Of a stretch of DNA of 64,000 nucleotides, positions 37,626 to 48,009 are shown one piece after another. The position numbers and the translations under genes were made by a program. The stretch is from an uncultured Verrucomicrobiae bacterium (GTDB lineage: Bacteria > Verrucomicrobiota > Verrucomicrobiia > Limisphaerales > UBA1096). The notes below the pieces were generated by a model. The model searched no databases, was not told the origin of the DNA, and saw nothing but the letters and a program-made list of their open reading frames with translations. The stretch spans positions 1-64,000 of the forward strand of contig CALJHX010000013.1 of the NCBI GenBank assembly GCA_937770485.1, read 5' to 3'. Each line of letters begins with the position of its first letter. Positions within the stretch are counted from its first letter, which is position 1.

Positions 37626-39311
37626 TGTTGCGGTCCGATGTATTGGGTCGGATCCCAAAAGTCGGCGCCGATCCGAATTTGAAAGTGGATGCCGTAATCC
37701 TGCAGGTCGCCGTCGTTCGGGATGTCGAAATCCTTGAACGCATGTCCCCAGTAGACGGCCATGTTGATGTAGTCACTTGGGTTGTATGTGATACCCAGCC
37801 CAGCGCTGTAAATCGTCTCGCGGTTCCTCGGCCCATCAGTATTCCAACCAGTGCCGTAGTCGAAAAACGGAACCAGGTACACCAGGGCTTTACCATAACG
37901 ATCCTTGTAAACCGGAATGCGTAGCTCCGGAGAAAGAACCACCGCGTTGTCGCGGATCAACTGGTTTTCACGGTAGCCGCGAATGGTGTTCATGCCGCCT
38001 AAGCTAAATTGCTCCATCGAGACCACTCTTTGGTCGGTGTACTGGTGCAATAACTTCACGACTCAACAGCGTGTCGTTACTAGACACCGATTCCACCCAC
38101 GAGGCCTGTGTCATCCATGTGAAATATTTCCGATCGAAGTCCTCCGTCATAATTGGGTCGAGCTTGTCCAAACCAAAACTGAAAGTCGTGCGGGCGGCGA
38201 TCACGCGCTCCTGCGACCGGTAAACATACTCCGGGCTGAAGCGCAGCGCGGTAATGCGGGTCTGCCCTCCCACCGACCCGGGCGAAATTGAGAAGAGCTC
38301 GCCGGACACGAGCACCTCGCTTCGCCGGTGCTCGCCCTTTAATGTCACGCTGAACTCGTGCTGAAAGTCACGGTACAACGGCTGCCGCAATGCCACGGTG
38401 TACAAGCGCGTGTCGCTCTGGATGTCGAGTGCCTCGAACGGCTCCTCGAGAATTGCGTAGTCGCTCTGCGTCAAACCCAGCTCCAGCGTTGTGTCCCAGC
38501 GCGTCAGTGGCAGGCTGTAAAACAGGGAGTAATTGCCGGCATCCCCAAAGTCCACATCCCTCATCCCCTCCTGGGTGAACGTGTAGTTCGCTCGCAACGT
38601 ATCACCGAGGCTCGTGAGGTTCTTTGTGCCCAAGAACACTTCCGCCTCCTCCGCCCCGACACTGGGGGGACGCCGGTTACTGATACCGACCCCCACGTCA
38701 AACAGCTTCTTTTCGGTGACGATCATGTCGAGATGGCTCTGCCCCAGTTCCTCACCCGGAACGAGTGCTGTATTGATTTTTCGAATCTTGTCGTCACGCT
38801 GTATCAACTCCAGTGCGAGCTTGAGATCGTCCAGGTTGAGCGGCGTTCCAACTTCGCGGTGCACCCGCTTGCGAAGATAGCCGGAACGCAGCCAGCCCTG
38901 GTTCATCACATTCACGGCATCGAGGTAGCCCTCAACAACCCGGATTTTCAGGACGCCTCCCGCCATATCCTGCTCGTCAATCACTGCGCCAGAGTTGACG
39001 TATCGGTGATCAAAATAATGTTTTGAAACCGCTTTTCGCACTCCCTCCAGTTCCTCAATGTTTACTTTTTTGCCGAGCCGATCTTTCACAAGTGCCAACA
39101 ACTCGGCGTCGGAGAAAACCGTATTCCCATCAAACTCGACCCCATTGAGGACGATCTCCGCCGGTTCATCATCAACGATCCCCAAATCCTTCAAGGGCGG
39201 CAGCACGCCTTCCTGCGAAACTCCCAACGGCACAAACGCCGCGAGCACCATCAACAGTAAACAAACACCATTGGCATAGACTGACTTCATGAATTTAAAA
39301 CGAAATCTCAT
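37622..39311 (-). CDS. Two-partner-secretion outer membrane transporter (FhaC/ShlB/HecB family) with an apparent frameshift near 38010-38060
   Basis: ORF 38004..39311 has POTRA (LNGVEFDGNTVFSDAELLALVKDRLGKKVNIEELEGVRKAVSKHYFDHRYVNSGAVIDEQDMAGGVLKIRVVEGYL) and barrel strands; ORF 37622..38059 continues with VSMEQFSLGGMNTIRGYRENQL and ends with F/Q-rich beta strands. Confidence 0.92.
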
Positions 39312-42300
39312 TACTCATCACTCCTTTCACTTGGCTTATTTGCATCATCTAGCTCGGGAATGATTAATGTCGGCAGATAACTGTGCGAAGCCCAGACCGG
39401 GATGCCGCCCTGTCCGTTCAGGAAGAAGCTGCTGACATCCCCGGCCAACCGCAGCGCGCAGCGCTCGGCAAGGTTGATGTTTTTGCTGACCAACGTTTGC
39501 GGCAACACCACGAGGCCGCTGCCCACGTCAGTGTCCGGCGTGCGAATCTCCACCGTGCCCTGTAGACCAAATTCAGACGACGCCGTGATGCTCGTCTCGA
39601 TCGACGGCAGAAAGCCGTCCGCCGTGATCAGGATGTACCCGCCGTGACCTTGGATGGCATTGGCGGAAAGAAGGCTTCGCTGCAACACCAGCGTCTCCGG
39701 TGCCTCGACTAAAATGTTGCCGCCGTCCTGCCCTGCCTCAGCGGTGATCCGGCCGTCTCGGAGGAAAAAATCACCCTCGCCATAAAGCCGCACGCTGCCG
39801 CCGTCGAGTTTCGCCGAGGCGCTGAGTTCGCTGTTGTCCACCAGCACGTGGCCGCTGGTTTGGATGGTAATATCGCCTCCATTGGCCAAGGCGGATTGTA
39901 CCGAGACTTGGCCGTCGTTCCGCAGTAACATGGTTTGGCCAATGCCGAGGTTGATGCTGCCAGCAGCCCCATCGCCGGAACTGGCACTGCCGATAAGGGC
40001 CCCATCAAGATCTAGGTTCTCCGTGTCCAAATGGATCGTGCCAGCGCCCCCCCCGGCCACGGTGCTGGTGACGAAACCGCTACGAGCCACTTCACTTCTT
40101 GAGTCAGCATCGACGTCCTTCGGGTCAAACCACTCGCCCTGTCCGCTGATGGTCACGATGTCCGCGGCGATATCGATTTCGCCCGCTTGCCCAGGCCCGA
40201 ACGCCGCGCTCTCGATCCGGCCGCCGTTGGCCAAGTGCAATTCACCAGCCTGCACTCGCACGCGGCTGCCGACACCCGAGCCGCTGGTGCTGCCATAAAC
40301 CGAGCCGTGGTCGACCACCATTACATCTGCCTTTATGTGCACCGTGCCACCGTCGCCGGTGTCGCGCACGTCGGCCACGATCGCCCCCTGCGTGGCCAAC
40401 CGGAGTTGGCCGGCATCGATCTCGATCGCCCCGCCGTTGCCGGCATTCAGCGCACCGGCATAAACTCGGGCGTTGTCGGAGACTTCCAGCGTGTCGGTCT
40501 TAATGGAAATGCTCCCGGCATCGCCATCTGTAAAGCTGTCACTGGCTACGCGGCTTTTTGCAGAGATGGTCACCGTGCCCGCCTCGATGGCCACCCCGCC
40601 GGCATCGCCGAAATTCGGGGCGCTAGTGATGCCAAGGTACTGCCGCCAGGCGGCGATCATATTGGACGGCTCGGTATTGCTCACGACCGAGCTGCCTTCT
40701 ACCAACATTACTTGGCCGCCGGTGAGCGAAATATTGCCGGCCAAACGGTACGGCATGCGCGTGGTGCTCTTAAGGAAACTGCCGCCAGTGAGATTCACAT
40801 TTCCACCAGCGAGTGTGATGCTGCCGTTGCGAAAAACTTCCTGCTCAAAGTCGGGATTAAAAATGCCGTACTCGCCGGCCAACTCCGTCGCATCGGTGGT
40901 GCTGGAAATATAGGCACGGCCGTTAAGTCGGATGTCGTCACCGGTCAGGGTGATATTGCCTGATCGGCCGATATCAAGTGCCGTGCTGCTGACCGAACTT
41001 CCGCTCTCAAGCAGAATGGACGGTGCCTTAAGCGAGACCTCACCCGCATCACCGTAAGCGCCAGGCTGGTGCTTGTCCGGGTTGTAGCCGGTGCTTGGCA
41101 GCGGCACGCCGCTCCCGATATTTGAGCCGTTGGCCAAACGGATGGAGTCCGCCTCAGCGGTGACAGAACCAGCAGAACCTGCATCTCGCATGATACTTTG
41201 CACCTTGGCCCCGTTGTCCAAGGTTAATTCGCCGACCGCCAGATTGATGTCGCCGGCTTGGCCACTGCCAAGACTTTCGGAGTAAATCCGCGCGCCATTG
41301 AGATGTAACTTGTTGGCTTCGATCAGCCAATCAGTCGCTGCGAACCGTGTACCACTCGTACTGCTCAGGTAGGTTGTGTTGTCCATCTCCAGCGTGCCGG
41401 CCTGAATGGTGATGTCGCGCACTACGGGCTGATCGACTGTATCCGAGTCCTTGATTTCGATCTGTGAATGATTGGCGAGCGTGAGCGTACCGGTGGCGAC
41501 GATGCGGTGCTCGAAGTTGCTGTGGAGCGACAGCTTGGATGCGTTGAAGACGATGTCTCTAGCCTGAATATCCACCGCCGAGACGCCATGCCCGCCCGGC
41601 AGACCCTTGTTCGGGCCGACGGTGTCGAAATCGTCGTTGGTCTGGAAACCTGGCAGGAAGGTGATCGTTTCGTCCGCCTGCATAACGAGGTTCGGTGCGG
41701 TGTAGTCGACGATGTCATCGTGCACCAGGAAGAAGCTCGTGCCCCAGCGCTTGTCGTTGAACTGTTCATCATAGCCGATCCGTATGTTTTTACCCTTGAA
41801 CGTCACCGAGTGGGTTTCGGAGGGATCGGAGTTGACATAAATGTAGCGACCCAAGCCAAGCGTCAGTTGATCCTCCGCCTCGAACGTGAGGTTGCCGGTG
41901 TAGTGGCCGTCGAACCACAGTACTGGATTCGGCACCGCCTGCCCGGTCACGTTCCTTCCTTGAAACAAAATATCGCCACCACGGCCGACCGGCCCGGATT
42001 CCACGAAGCCTTTCCCTGCCAGGAGCAATCCTTCCTGTACAATCGAGATACCGCCGAGCGTGATGTCGTTAGCGGCAATAACACTGATGTTGCCAGTCTG
42101 TTTGCTATTCTTCGAGTGGGTGTAAAAACTCAGGCTGTTGGCCACAGTTTTCTGCACTTCGCCTTCTTGGGACAGGCCAAGGCTGAGCGTATCGCCGCTG
42201 ACTGAGATCGAGCCGTAGCCGTCATCGACCGTCAATCCAGCATCAGCACGAGCCTCGTTGATCAGGCGCCCCATCGGCGCGGCGATCACGCCGCCCTCGA

Positions 42301-45300
42301 TGGAAACAGTCGAGGTCGGCCCTTGGTACGCGATCATTTTCACGCCACTGGCTCGGTCAAAATCTGGGCCGTCCAGTACTACGTTCTCGGCCTTGAGCCT
42401 GACCGGTGACAACCCACCGGCGCCGTACGAGGCGGCATCAACAAACTGATTCATCGCGCCGCTGATCGAATCGGCCATCGTAATCGTGACCGCTCCAGCC
42501 CGACCGTTGCCAGCTTTATTTTGGAACGAGAGAGATTGCACCGAGCCACCGTTTCCTTGGAATGACCCGCCGCCAATTACCAACTCGCCACCATCGCCCC
42601 CGGCGGCCACGGTCCGGATATTTCCGTCCTCCAAACTGACCGTGCCAGCATTAATCCGGATCGCCCCGCCGGTCTCACCCTCCGGGCTTACGGTACTAAT
42701 GACGCCTCCGCTGGAAAGACTCAGCGTAGCAGCATCGATTCGAACATCGCCACCATTGCCAGTGATGGCTGCGCCTCCACTGCGAAAGCTTACATTGCCA
42801 CCAATGATAGACAAACCATCACCAGCATTGGCCGAACTAGCTTGGCCAAGCGTGGCGCCGATGATTTGCACGTCGCCCCGTGTGTCGGTGATGAATCCAA
42901 CCGGCTTGTTTTCGGAGAGCGCATCGGCGGCAGTCTCCAAGTCCACCTTGGCTCCGCCATCGAACTCGACAGCGTTGCCGGCAAACAACGTCAATTTACC
43001 CACTTGGCTGAACTGCGCATTGGGGCCGACCACAAACCCACTTGGGTTCATCAAAATCAAGTCGGCAGGTTTCACCCCGAGGTCGATAGCACCATCCAGC
43101 ACCGATGACTCGCCGCCGGTCACGCGGGCGAACACCCGCTCGTGTGTCTCGCCGAGGTTCGAGAATGTAAGCTGCTGGCCGTTGAACAGCGAAAGCGAAG
43201 CCAGGCTGAAGAATCGGTTTTCGCCCTTGGCCAAACCAAGCGCTCCGTCGAGCGCCACGGCGCCGCCGACACTCGCCGACGCGCCCCATGAGGCGTCCGT
43301 CGCGACGTTCATTTCCCTCGCTTGACCAAGCGTGATGCCGGCTCCACCAATCCAGCTATCGGCGAGTGAAAACGACTTGGTAACCGCAAGCTTTGTACGA
43401 CCTGCATCGCCGGTGCCGCGGACGGAGGTATTGATGACGCTCGACTTGATTGCCACCACGCCGCCGCCCACCGTGATGTCATTGCCGTTAACGCCTGCAT
43501 CAATAGTATTCATTCCGATGGAACTGATCTCGGAGCCCTCAACGAGCAGCGACTGGCTGCCGAGGATCGTAACCACACCCGGCTGGCCGGCGACCTCATC
43601 TGACAAGGTGAGCTGACTATTTTTAAACTGAACCACCGGGGCCGCCGCCGAGAAGTTTTGCCGTCCGCCGCCTGATATAGTCTCCATCCTAAAACGGCTG
43701 TTGAGCAGCAGCAATTGCCCCGCTGCACTGAGCTCAAGTAGGCTGTTTTGTCCCTGTGACTCCTGTAGCCAGTGCGTCTCGGTTTCCACGGTGGTTCCAT
43801 CAAGTGTCATCTCGCCAGCGGCCATCGTCACCGCACCGTTTTGCATCGAGATGATCGTGCCTTCTTTGGACACAATGGAGGCTTGGGCAGTGATGTCGAG
43901 TGTGCCGTAACCGGAAAGAAACACCGGCAACGCCTTGTCGCGTAGATAAATGTCGCCCTGATTGTACACCTTCGAAAAGTAGTTCACGTGCTCTATCTTG
44001 GCTGAGGTCAACTCAACATCCTTCGCACTCAGCGAGACATCCGCGCGAGCCGAGCTACCCCCGGTTGCGGACACGGTAATCGTCGAGTTTTCGATTCGCA
44101 ACAGGTTGATCGCGTCAATATCAAGCGCACCGGCGGCAACGCCCTCCGGCACTTCGCCCGCGTTCATCTCGATACTTGCATTATTTTGGAGAATAAGACT
44201 TCCGGCGTCGATATCGATTGAGCCAACAGCAATGTTGTTGTTGATAATCCTTGAATCAGACCCGCGCGTGCTGATCAAATTATTATCGATCAGGAAAGTC
44301 TGGGCGACCTTGATCTTGATCTCGCCGCCGTAAACACTGCCGAAGCCCTCTTTTTGCAGGACGATCCCACCTGTGCCGTACATGAATAACTCGCCGGCGT
44401 TGACATCGATGAGGCGCGGATCCTTCGGCCCGGCATAGATGCCACTCGAGTACGGGGCATTCGGCTTACCGATCTGCAACCTGCCGACGACAGCGACACC
44501 GATCTCGTCTGCCCGCAGGCCCGCGGCATCGATTAACATCCCGCCCGCCTTGACCGTCATTTTACTCTCCGAATTCTTGGCGTAATCGGTCAGGTAAACC
44601 TCGCCGTTGCTCTCGAGCGTGATGACACCGCCGGTCTCAAGCGACATCGCGCCGCCATATTGCGTGAATAATTTGAAGTTGCTGCCCTGTTCACCGGAGG
44701 CAATCGCAATACCCCCTGCCTTGAGGCTCAAATGGCCTAATTGCTGCCCCTCCGGAAAACTCACGGTCGTGCCGGGGGTTTTTTCTTGATCGATCCCTAC
44801 CTGCACACGGCTGGTGTTGAGCAGGGAAAATTGACCTCCGAGGGAAATACCCACCCCAAGCCCACTGTCGACCCGTGAGCCCCCGTCTACCGTCATGTTG
44901 CGTCCCGAAATTTCCAGCGTGCTGGGCAGCAGTACGTTGCCGGCGAGCACGCTGCCCTGTGCCAGTTTCAGATCACCGCTAAGCTTGATGGACGTCTCTG
45001 TTTCGTACTGAATATTGCTGCTGAAAACCTCGAGGGCCGCAGCCTGTATTCCAATCGTCTTTGAGTTCCAGGCGCTGTCGGCTTCCAACTTCATGCCGCC
45101 GCTAAGTTGAACCGTCGAGGAACTGGCCTCAACCAGACTCGCACCGATGATGGCTATGCCACCCGAGATATTAAGTCCGGCGCGCGAATAAAGGTAGCTC
45201 TGCCCGGCAATGTTCATCCCGTTTTGGGCAAAAATATCCACGCCGCCCGTCTCTTCGCCAGACAGACCCGAGCCAAACTGAATCCGCGAGTTTTCCAGAA

Positions 45301-46321
45301 ACGTCACGCCCGACTGCAGCTTAATGCTGCCCGATTGGCCAAGGTTCCCTTCAGCGTCTTCGCTTGCCAACGAGAACAGGCCGGCACTCTTCATGTTAAT
45401 CGACGGCGCGGCAACGGTAACGCCGCCAGTTTGGCCCGCACCGGTGGCCAGGCTCATCAGGCCAGTCTCGTCGCCAAACGCCACGTCTCGGTTGCGGATG
45501 TTGTCGATGAACTCTCCGCGGTCAAGACCCTCCCCGGTGTCCGGCGCGGACCTTGGATTCTCGATCAACACCGGGCCCTTCGAGCTTATGATCACCGAGC
45601 CGGAGTTGCCGCCGACCGACTCCGAGCGAAGCTGGCCCTCGCGAATCGTCACGGCGTCCGCCTCCACGATGATGTTCCCGGAGTTAGCACCCGCCGCCTC
45701 CGAGATCAACCTCGCCTTCTCCAGCAACACCTCGCCTCCGGCAAAGTTTATGTCATCACCGGTAACCAGACGTGTTCCGTTGAAAGTAATCTTACCCGCC
45801 GGGTTGCCGCCGAGAAAACCGAACGCCTGTGGTGACGATGAGGTGAAAACACTTTTATCCGGGTCGGCCGCAAGGAACACACCGTCCTTACCAAGATTAA
45901 TGCGGTCGCGGGATGACACCGTGAAAGCTCCATCGACGTCGACCCTAGCGTTTTCACCGAAAAGAAATCCGTTGGGATTCATCAGGTACATATTTGCCCC
46001 GGGGATGTCGGATTTTATCAGGCCGTCGATTTCGGAGACGTTCCCGCCAGTGACGCGGCCGAGGATGTTATTGATGGAGTTCGGCCCGGTGAACGTCGCC
46101 GACCCACCGGTTTGCACGTTGAACTCCGTGAAGCTGTGGAACAGGTTGCCGCCGACTGTCTTGCCCAGCGAGCCGGAAATCTGGAAATTTGGCCCTACCA
46201 GCGCTTGGCCAGAACTGAATGAGCTGTCCACAACGACTTGGCCAATCGCTTGGCCAATCGAGCAGAAAATCAGGCTAAGAAAAAATAAACCGCTGCGTTT
46301 CATCGGGAGAAAGCTGATCAT
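39311..46321 (-). CDS. Giant filamentous-haemagglutinin-like two-partner-secretion exoprotein (2336 aa)
   Basis: Signal peptide then TPS domain (GNLFHSFTEFNVQTGGSATFTGPNSINNILGRVTGGNVSEIDGLI...MYLMNPNGFLFGENARVDVDGAFTVSSRDRI), long beta-helix repeats, second TPS-like block midway; 1-nt overlap with the transporter gene. Confidence 0.95.
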   Translation of the reverse strand: MISFLPMKRSGLFFLSLIFCSIGQAIGQVVVDSSFSSGQALVGPNFQISGSLGKTVGGNLFHSFTEFNVQTGGSATFTGPNSINNILGRVTGGNVSEIDGLIKSDIPGANMYLMNPNGFLFGENARVDVDGAFTVSSRDRINLGKDGVFLAADPDKSVFTSSSPQAFGFLGGNPAGKITFNGTRLVTGDDINFAGGEVLLEKARLISEAAGANSGNIIVEADAVTIREGQLRSESVGGNSGSVIISSKGPVLIENPRSAPDTGEGLDRGEFIDNIRNRDVAFGDETGLMSLATGAGQTGGVTVAAPSINMKSAGLFSLASEDAEGNLGQSGSIKLQSGVTFLENSRIQFGSGLSGEETGGVDIFAQNGMNIAGQSYLYSRAGLNISGGIAIIGASLVEASSSTVQLSGGMKLEADSAWNSKTIGIQAAALEVFSSNIQYETETSIKLSGDLKLAQGSVLAGNVLLPSTLEISGRNMTVDGGSRVDSGLGVGISLGGQFSLLNTSRVQVGIDQEKTPGTTVSFPEGQQLGHLSLKAGGIAIASGEQGSNFKLFTQYGGAMSLETGGVITLESNGEVYLTDYAKNSESKMTVKAGGMLIDAAGLRADEIGVAVVGRLQIGKPNAPYSSGIYAGPKDPRLIDVNAGELFMYGTGGIVLQKEGFGSVYGGEIKIKVAQTFLIDNNLISTRGSDSRIINNNIAVGSIDIDAGSLILQNNASIEMNAGEVPEGVAAGALDIDAINLLRIENSTITVSATGGSSARADVSLSAKDVELTSAKIEHVNYFSKVYNQGDIYLRDKALPVFLSGYGTLDITAQASIVSKEGTIISMQNGAVTMAAGEMTLDGTTVETETHWLQESQGQNSLLELSAAGQLLLLNSRFRMETISGGGRQNFSAAAPVVQFKNSQLTLSDEVAGQPGVVTILGSQSLLVEGSEISSIGMNTIDAGVNGNDITVGGGVVAIKSSVINTSVRGTGDAGRTKLAVTKSFSLADSWIGGAGITLGQAREMNVATDASWGASASVGGAVALDGALGLAKGENRFFSLASLSLFNGQQLTFSNLGETHERVFARVTGGESSVLDGAIDLGVKPADLILMNPSGFVVGPNAQFSQVGKLTLFAGNAVEFDGGAKVDLETAADALSENKPVGFITDTRGDVQIIGATLGQASSANAGDGLSIIGGNVSFRSGGAAITGNGGDVRIDAATLSLSSGGVISTVSPEGETGGAIRINAGTVSLEDGNIRTVAAGGDGGELVIGGGSFQGNGGSVQSLSFQNKAGNGRAGAVTITMADSISGAMNQFVDAASYGAGGLSPVRLKAENVVLDGPDFDRASGVKMIAYQGPTSTVSIEGGVIAAPMGRLINEARADAGLTVDDGYGSISVSGDTLSLGLSQEGEVQKTVANSLSFYTHSKNSKQTGNISVIAANDITLGGISIVQEGLLLAGKGFVESGPVGRGGDILFQGRNVTGQAVPNPVLWFDGHYTGNLTFEAEDQLTLGLGRYIYVNSDPSETHSVTFKGKNIRIGYDEQFNDKRWGTSFFLVHDDIVDYTAPNLVMQADETITFLPGFQTNDDFDTVGPNKGLPGGHGVSAVDIQARDIVFNASKLSLHSNFEHRIVATGTLTLANHSQIEIKDSDTVDQPVVRDITIQAGTLEMDNTTYLSSTSGTRFAATDWLIEANKLHLNGARIYSESLGSGQAGDINLAVGELTLDNGAKVQSIMRDAGSAGSVTAEADSIRLANGSNIGSGVPLPSTGYNPDKHQPGAYGDAGEVSLKAPSILLESGSSVSSTALDIGRSGNITLTGDDIRLNGRAYISSTTDATELAGEYGIFNPDFEQEVFRNGSITLAGGNVNLTGGSFLKSTTRMPYRLAGNISLTGGQVMLVEGSSVVSNTEPSNMIAAWRQYLGITSAPNFGDAGGVAIEAGTVTISAKSRVASDSFTDGDAGSISIKTDTLEVSDNARVYAGALNAGNGGAIEIDAGQLRLATQGAIVADVRDTGDGGTVHIKADVMVVDHGSVYGSTSGSGVGSRVRVQAGELHLANGGRIESAAFGPGQAGEIDIAADIVTISGQGEWFDPKDVDADSRSEVARSGFVTSTVAGGGAGTIHLDTENLDLDGALIGSASSGDGAAGSINLGIGQTMLLRNDGQVSVQSALANGGDITIQTSGHVLVDNSELSASAKLDGGSVRLYGEGDFFLRDGRITAEAGQDGGNILVEAPETLVLQRSLLSANAIQGHGGYILITADGFLPSIETSITASSEFGLQGTVEIRTPDTDVGSGLVVLPQTLVSKNINLAERCALRLAGDVSSFFLNGQGGIPVWASHSYLPTLIIPELDDANKPSERSDE

Positions 46322-46416
46322 TCAAGTGCGCTTCAGGTTGGTACCGCTCGAGGTCTGGGTCAATAAGAAGCAGCGAGCAATTGCCTGCGTTCAAACGCTT
46401 CACACGCCGGCTTGGC

Positions 46417-47424
46417 TCAGCCCTTGGTCTTGGCGGCTGTGTAGTCGAGATCAGCCACTTCCAGCAGGCCAACCTGCTTGAACAAATCCCCGCGCTCCTT
46501 GAGGAGTACTTTGTTTGACGGATCGGCGGTGATTTTCTCGGTCAGATCCTGTAACATATCGTACCAAATACCGTGCTTGCCGTAATCATTAAAATCCTTC
46601 ATCGGCTGCTTGGCCTTGACCCTCCGAATTCCCCCGGTCGAAGTGATGTCCAACGAGCCTTGCAGCGGATTCGGGATCAGTGCGACATTCCACTCATAGT
46701 CGGACTCCTCGTCCAGCTTGATGCCAAGGTCACCCAGGGAAATCCCGTGTAAGCCTGCCTTGATCTTTTGCCCCCGGCGCATCTGCACCAACGTCCGCTC
46801 ATCGCGGTTCACGGTGATCTCGAATTCGAACGCTGTGTCAGCTGTCACATAGTAGTAGAGTGTCGGGGACTCCGACACTGTGTAACCGGTCGACTCGGGC
46901 GTAAGCACGAACACCACCGGCATGGACATGAGATGATTCGTATCCTCTTCACTGCCGCCACGTACGCCACCGCCTACCCGTACCCCGGGCGCACCGACTT
47001 GCGGCAATGTCAGTCCGCCACGCACGCCTCCGCCGACCCGTACCCCGGGCGCACCGACTTGCGGCAATGTCAGGCCACCGCGCACGCCTCCGCCGACCCG
47101 CGTCTTGGGCGCACCGGTGTTGGGCAGCATCAAGCCACCGCGCACGCCTCCGCCGACCCGCGTCTTGGGCGCACCGGTGTTGGGCAGCATCAAGCCGCCG
47201 CGAACGCCTCCACCAATCCGTGTCTTAGGCGCACCGGTGTTGGGCAACATCAGGCCACCGCGCACGCCGCCGCCAACCCGCGTCTTGGGTGCGCCGACAT
47301 TCGGCGGGGCGAACAGCCCAAGCTTGGGTTGCGCCTTTGCCGTCGGGGCAACGGACGCCCCAAAAGCGATGACAGTGATGGTCATCAGCAAACTTACGCG
47401 GCAAGGTGTGATTTTCGCAGTCAT
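46417..47424 (-). CDS. DUF928-like secreted protein with 20-aa tandem repeats (GAPKTRVGGGVRGGLMLPNT)
   Basis: Signal peptide; repeated GAPxxRVGGGVRGG; PVVFVLTPESTGYTVSESPTLYYYVTADTAFEFEITVNRDERTLVQ resembles the DUF928 core of cyanobacterial TPS-linked proteins. Confidence 0.7.
   Translation of the reverse strand: MTAKITPCRVSLLMTITVIAFGASVAPTAKAQPKLGLFAPPNVGAPKTRVGGGVRGGLMLPNTGAPKTRIGGGVRGGLMLPNTGAPKTRVGGGVRGGLMLPNTGAPKTRVGGGVRGGLTLPQVGAPGVRVGGGVRGGLTLPQVGAPGVRVGGGVRGGSEEDTNHLMSMPVVFVLTPESTGYTVSESPTLYYYVTADTAFEFEITVNRDERTLVQMRRGQKIKAGLHGISLGDLGIKLDEESDYEWNVALIPNPLQGSLDITSTGGIRRVKAKQPMKDFNDYGKHGIWYDMLQDLTEKITADPSNKVLLKERGDLFKQVGLLEVADLDYTAAKTKG
46961..47300. repeat. 60-bp tandem repeat array, about 5.5 units, in-frame inside the DUF928-like gene
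   Basis: Successive 60-base lines 46981, 47041, 47101, 47161, 47221 and 47281 align almost identically (cgt(c/a)...ggcgcaccg...ggcaa/gcatca...cgcacgcctccgccgacc). Confidence 0.97.
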
Positions 47425-47600
47425 GATAGCAATCAGCTAACAGCTAATTCTTGAAGTGAGTTTGACCCCGACTCCAACCCCTGTCAACCAGCGGCATGAC
47501 GCTATGAATGTGTTCCGGAGCTCCCTACGAAAAACTGTAGCAATATCTGTAATCAGAAAACGCCAAGAATCCTAAATATGGGTTTTCTGGAGTAAAAGAA

Positions 47601-47645
47601 GTGGTTTTCTCGCTAGGATTTGAACCTAAACTATCGGTGTCAAAG
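47601..47645 (-). pseudogene. 3' half of a split tRNA-Gln copy
   Basis: gtggttttctcgctaggatttgaacctaaactatcggtgtcaaag matches 55576-55620 at 41 of 45 positions; ends at the anticodon loop. Confidence 0.85.
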
Positions 47646-47814
47646 TCATCGTCTACAATAATCCAAAAAAGCACCGAAACCTTTGTCAATTAGCCACCAA
47701 CAGTTAGGTCGCTAATTGTTTAAGAATCATTGGATTCCGTAAAAGGCGGGATTCTCTGAATCTGATCGGACTCTATCAAGTCATACTCACTGTTCTTGTA
47801 TTTACTCTTCTCGG

Positions 47815-48009
47815 GTGAAATCCATTTTAATGGAATACTTCACATCGCCCGAAAGGCTCGCCTTGGAACAGATCGCTCTACGTATCGATACCCTTGAGGG
47901 CGCAAACTGGCACTGTTACATGCAAGGTTTAATTAAGGCTAAAATAAATAATATCGGCTTAAGTTTTGATCAATCTTGTGCGTCGGATTTGCAGGACAAG
48001 TACAAATAA
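47815..48009 (+). CDS. Hypothetical short ORF (64 aa)
   Basis: ORF track only. Confidence 0.2.
   Translation: MKSILMEYFTSPERLALEQIALRIDTLEGANWHCYMQGLIKAKINNIGLSFDQSCASDLQDKYK

Noticed and set aside
45324-46481. 385-aa plus-strand ORF opposite the TPS domain
   Set aside because: Ser/Pro-rich antisense translation of beta-helix coding sequence; no independent support.
46961-47300. CRISPR array interpretation of the 60-bp repeats
   Set aside because: No unique spacers; the units are contiguous and in-frame within a coding gene.
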